NCBI RefSeq assembly: GCF_010725055.1
Contig: NZ_BJKB01000001.1
Span: 124,001-188,000 of the forward strand
Source: Gelidibacter japonicus
GTDB lineage: Bacteria > Bacteroidota > Bacteroidia > Flavobacteriales > Flavobacteriaceae
DNA length: 64,000 bases
Direction of reading: 5' to 3'
Positions 61,519 through 64,000 of the stretch are shown here, piece by piece. Position numbers and translations under genes: made by a program. The notes beneath the pieces are model-generated. The model did no database searches. It saw only the letters and a program-made list of their open reading frames with translations, and had not been told where the DNA came from. Each line of letters opens with the position of its first letter. Within the stretch, counting starts at the first letter, position 1.

Positions 61519-62712
61519 TCAAATTGCCTCACTCAAGATCTCCAATGGGTTATCCAAGCCTTCTTCCTGCTCCTTTAATTCCTCACGTTTTGCACTGACA
61601 CTTAAAATAATGCCAATAGCCATACAAGTCATCCAAATAGAGGTCCCACCACTACTGATCAACGGTAAAGTCTGCCCAGTTACTGGGAACAATTCTACCG
61701 CCACCGCCATATTGATGAAGGCCTGGAACACAATAGGCAAACCGACACCCAGAACCACTAATTTTCCAAACACTGTATCGGCTTTTTGTGCGATGATCAC
61801 AATCCTAAAAAGCAGCCAACAATAGACTACCAAAATCACCATCCCGCCTATCAAACCATATTCTTCCACAATAATGGCAAAAATGAAATCGGAAGACGAT
61901 TGTGGTAAAAAGTTTTTTTGAACACTTTTTCCAGGCCCCAATCCTGCTATATTTCCAGTTGCAATTGCAATCTTTGCCTTTTCAATTTGATAATCGGCTT
62001 CTGTGTCTTCACCATTCGAAAAATTCTCAATACGGCTCATCCAAGTATCAATACGATTTGGCATCACCTCAGGAAATGCTTTCGCAGTCAACACAAACAG
62101 CCCCAGCACCAAAATTCCAGTCCCAACAATTACCAATAGATAACGAATTGGATAGCCTCCGATAAACGTCAATACCATGACCATAGAAAACATTATGGCC
62201 GCAGTTGAGAAGTTAGCCGGTAGAATCAATATCAACACTAAAAAAACAGGCAACCATAAGGGCAAAATAGATTCGCTGAATGTAATCTCTCGATCTTGAA
62301 TTTTAGATAAATAGCGGGCCACATACACCATCAATACCACAGCGGCGAATGTAGAAGTCTGGAACGACATCCCGACAATTGGAATCTGGATCCATCGGCT
62401 TGCATTTGCCCCTTCGATAGTATTTCCTTGAAACATGGTCAATACCAGCAAGATCAATACGATGGGCATCATGACTATGGACAGGCCCCTGAAATAACGA
62501 TAAGGCACCCGGTGGACACCATACATAATGGCAAAGCCCAAGAACAAATGCATAAAATGCTTTACAAAAAATGAGAACGTACTACCTGAACTTGCCGTAT
62601 AGGCCAGATTACTGGAAGAACTGTACACAGGAAGGAATGAGAAAATTGCCAATAATGCGACAATTGCCCAAATCAATCGATCTCCTTTTATGTTTTTATA
62701 AATTGCGTCCAT
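61519..62712 (-). CDS. ftsW: FtsW peptidoglycan glycosyltransferase (SEDS family)
   Basis: 397 residues with about ten membrane helices: GDRLIWAIVALLAIFSFLPVYSSSSNLAY is the first, then the helix with HFMHLFLGFAIMYGVHRVPYRYF. ANASRWIQIPIVGMSFQTSTFA is the SEDS re-entrant loop with a conserved Arg/Trp. IVEEYGLIGG and FPVTGQTLPLISSGGTSIW near the C-terminus are the strongest FtsW/RodA signatures. It polymerises septal glycan strands from lipid II. Position between murD and murG assigns it to FtsW and not RodA. Confidence 0.94.
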   Translation of the reverse strand: MDAIYKNIKGDRLIWAIVALLAIFSFLPVYSSSSNLAYTASSGSTFSFFVKHFMHLFLGFAIMYGVHRVPYRYFRGLSIVMMPIVLILLVLTMFQGNTIEGANASRWIQIPIVGMSFQTSTFAAVVLMVYVARYLSKIQDREITFSESILPLWLPVFLVLILILPANFSTAAIMFSMVMVLTFIGGYPIRYLLVIVGTGILVLGLFVLTAKAFPEVMPNRIDTWMSRIENFSNGEDTEADYQIEKAKIAIATGNIAGLGPGKSVQKNFLPQSSSDFIFAIIVEEYGLIGGMVILVVYCWLLFRIVIIAQKADTVFGKLVVLGVGLPIVFQAFINMAVAVELFPVTGQTLPLISSGGTSIWMTCMAIGIILSVSAKREELKEQEEGLDNPLEILSEAI

Positions 62713-62850
62713 TGTTATTTGACACTTTCCTAATGGAAAACCCTGTTCGTGTTATATTATATTCTCTAATTTAAATTCGCTCATTTTGTCCAACATTACG
62801 TACTGCAAAAATGCACATGCCCTGCAAGTAAAATAGACATTAAAAAGAAC

Positions 62851-64000
62851 TTATAAATTCCTGACTGCTTCTTTAAATTGGCGTCCTCTATCTTCATAAT
62901 TTTCAAACAAGTCAAAACTTGCACATGCAGGAGACAACAGTACAGTATCACCAGTTTCGGCTAGCTTGTATGCCATCTTAACAGCCTCATTCATAGATTG
63001 TGTTTCAACGATGGTGTCGACCATTTTCCCGAAAGTATTCAATAATTTCTCATTGTCAACCCCAAGGCAGATGATGGCTTTTACCTTTTCATTGATAAAT
63101 GGAAACAATTCCCTGTAATCATTTCCCTTGTCAACACCTCCAACAATCCAAATGGTTGGCGACTCCATGCTGTCTAAAGCAAAATAAGTTGCATTGACAT
63201 TGGTGGCCTTTGAATCATTGATATATCGGACCTTATTAATTTTCAACACCTTCTCCAATCGATGCTCAACACCTTGAAAATTCTCTAAACTCTCACGAAT
63301 GGTCTGTTTTCTGATTTTTAATAAATGTGCGACAGTTGAAGCAGCCATTTGGTTCTTAATATTGTGCTTCCCCTCTAAAGCTAAATTTGTTGTTGACATA
63401 ATTATTTGATTGTTATCTATCGTTATTTTTATTTCCTCTTTGTCTAAATACGCGCCATTCTCAATAGTTTTGGTCAATGAAAACGGCAATAATGTGGATT
63501 GAACTTTATGTGATTTGAGCCATTCTACAATCACCTCGTCATCGGCATCGTAAATCAGGTAATCGTCTTTGGTTTGATTCATGACAATCCTGAATTTTGA
63601 TGCGATATAATTCTCAAACTTATAATCATATCGGTCCAAATGATCTGGTGTGATGTTCAGCAAAACAGCGATGTGCGGTTTAAAATCGACGATATCATCC
63701 AATTGAAAACTGCTGATTTCAAGTACATAATTTGGATAATCATGCTCTAAAATCTGCAATGCAAAACTTTTACCAATGTTGCCGGACAAGCCTACCTCCA
63801 ACTCCTGTTTCAGAATGTGATGGGTCAAGCTGGCCGTTGTCGTCTTACCATTACTTCCTGTAATTCCCACAATAGTTGCATTAGTAAATTTTGATGCAAA
63901 TTCAATTTCAGAAACCACTTGAATCCCTTTCTCTCTTATTTGCTTCACCAAAGCCACTTTATCAGGAATCCCTGGACTTTTCATGACGATGTCGGCGTCA
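62851..64000 (-). CDS. murD: UDP-N-acetylmuramoylalanine-D-glutamate ligase MurD (partial)
   Basis: The open frame continues to the right-hand edge; DADIVMKSPGIPD at its start shows that the true N-terminus (about 60-70 residues) lies outside. Visible motifs: ATIVGITGSNGKTTTASL (ATP loop), GNIGKSF, LEISSFQLDDI, LLNITPDHLDRY, EGKHNIKNQMAA, VEHRLEKV, NDSKATNVNATYFAL and LLSPACASFDLFENYEDRG. It adds D-glutamate to UDP-MurNAc-L-Ala. It is the most upstream dcw gene visible, 138 bp before ftsW. Confidence 0.95.
   Translation of the reverse strand, partial: DADIVMKSPGIPDKVALVKQIREKGIQVVSEIEFASKFTNATIVGITGSNGKTTTASLTHHILKQELEVGLSGNIGKSFALQILEHDYPNYVLEISSFQLDDIVDFKPHIAVLLNITPDHLDRYDYKFENYIASKFRIVMNQTKDDYLIYDADDEVIVEWLKSHKVQSTLLPFSLTKTIENGAYLDKEEIKITIDNNQIIMSTTNLALEGKHNIKNQMAASTVAHLLKIRKQTIRESLENFQGVEHRLEKVLKINKVRYINDSKATNVNATYFALDSMESPTIWIVGGVDKGNDYRELFPFINEKVKAIICLGVDNEKLLNTFGKMVDTIVETQSMNEAVKMAYKLAETGDTVLLSPACASFDLFENYEDRGRQFKEAVRNL

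Noticed and set aside
1-64000. Insertion sequences or prophage
   Set aside because: No transposase, integrase or phage structural gene was found in any frame; the repeats lack transposase and clear terminal inverted repeats.

Overview
The window looks like a chromosomal segment of a marine-type member of the Flavobacteriaceae (Bacteroidota). Support for this: a SusC/SusD pair, two proteins with type IX secretion C-termini, an UpxY-type antiterminator heading a polysaccharide locus, several promoters of the Bacteroidota form TAnnTTTG, and an AT-rich composition. It is not a plasmid or a phage: the right end is the division/cell-wall (dcw) cluster.

Layout. (1) 1-18.2 kb, minus strand: surface glycan genes. 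From upstream to downstream they are cysQ, a WbpB-type dehydrogenase, a WbpD-type acetyltransferase, a legionaminic-acid set (LegB, LegC, LegH-like acetyltransferase, glycosyltransferase, LegI, PtmE-like nucleotidyltransferase, LegF), an unusual putative glycosyltransferase, an acetyltransferase, a Wzx flippase, an amidination trio (HisH/HisF/WbpG-like) and two glycosyltransferases. (2) 18.2-21.2 kb: a repeat-rich island with a Fic protein flanked by about 125-bp direct repeats, an XRE regulator with a palindromic operator, and a 6S-like structured RNA. (3) 21.7-28.9 kb: SusC, SusD, a DsbD-N-like protein and a TlpA-type thioredoxin on the plus strand, facing a DUF6520 peptide and a MauE/DoxX membrane protein. 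(4) 28.9-30.3 kb: decayed genes and repeats. (5) 30.3-35.8 kb, minus strand: upxY, gmd, fcl, ugd and a UDP-glucuronate 4-epimerase, on the same strand as region 1. (6) 36.5-44.3 kb, plus strand: two paralogous T9SS cargo proteins, then a 58-residue leader-plus-acidic-tail peptide, a PqqD/HPr-kinase-like protein, a nucleotidyltransferase and a beta-barrel protein. This is the best candidate for an undescribed system. (7) 44.3-53.2 kb: an MtfA-type peptidase, a Crp/Fnr regulator, YceI, three pirins, an FMN reductase, YjdI/YjdJ-type small proteins and a TMEM175-family channel. Four decayed copies of one repeat family occur in the window; three lie here and one lies upstream of region 6. (8) 53.2-64 kb, minus strand: tRNA-Arg with tandemly repeated terminators, yqeY, then ftsZ, ftsA, ftsQ, murC, murG, ftsW and murD (cut by the window edge).

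How the genes work together. The glycan genes supply GDP-L-fucose, UDP-glucuronate/galacturonate, a CMP-activated legionaminic-type nonulosonate and probably a 2,3-diamino-uronate, which glycosyltransferases and Wzx would assemble and flip. No Wzy polymerase, initiating transferase, export protein, LegG/NeuC hydrolase or WbpE aminotransferase is visible, so the locus must continue beyond position 1 or elsewhere. A SusCD/thiol-redox island and a Fic/XRE island sit between two parts of the glycan locus. The dcw genes are in canonical order, but intergenic repeats extend into their ends and create misleading upstream start codons for murC and ftsZ.
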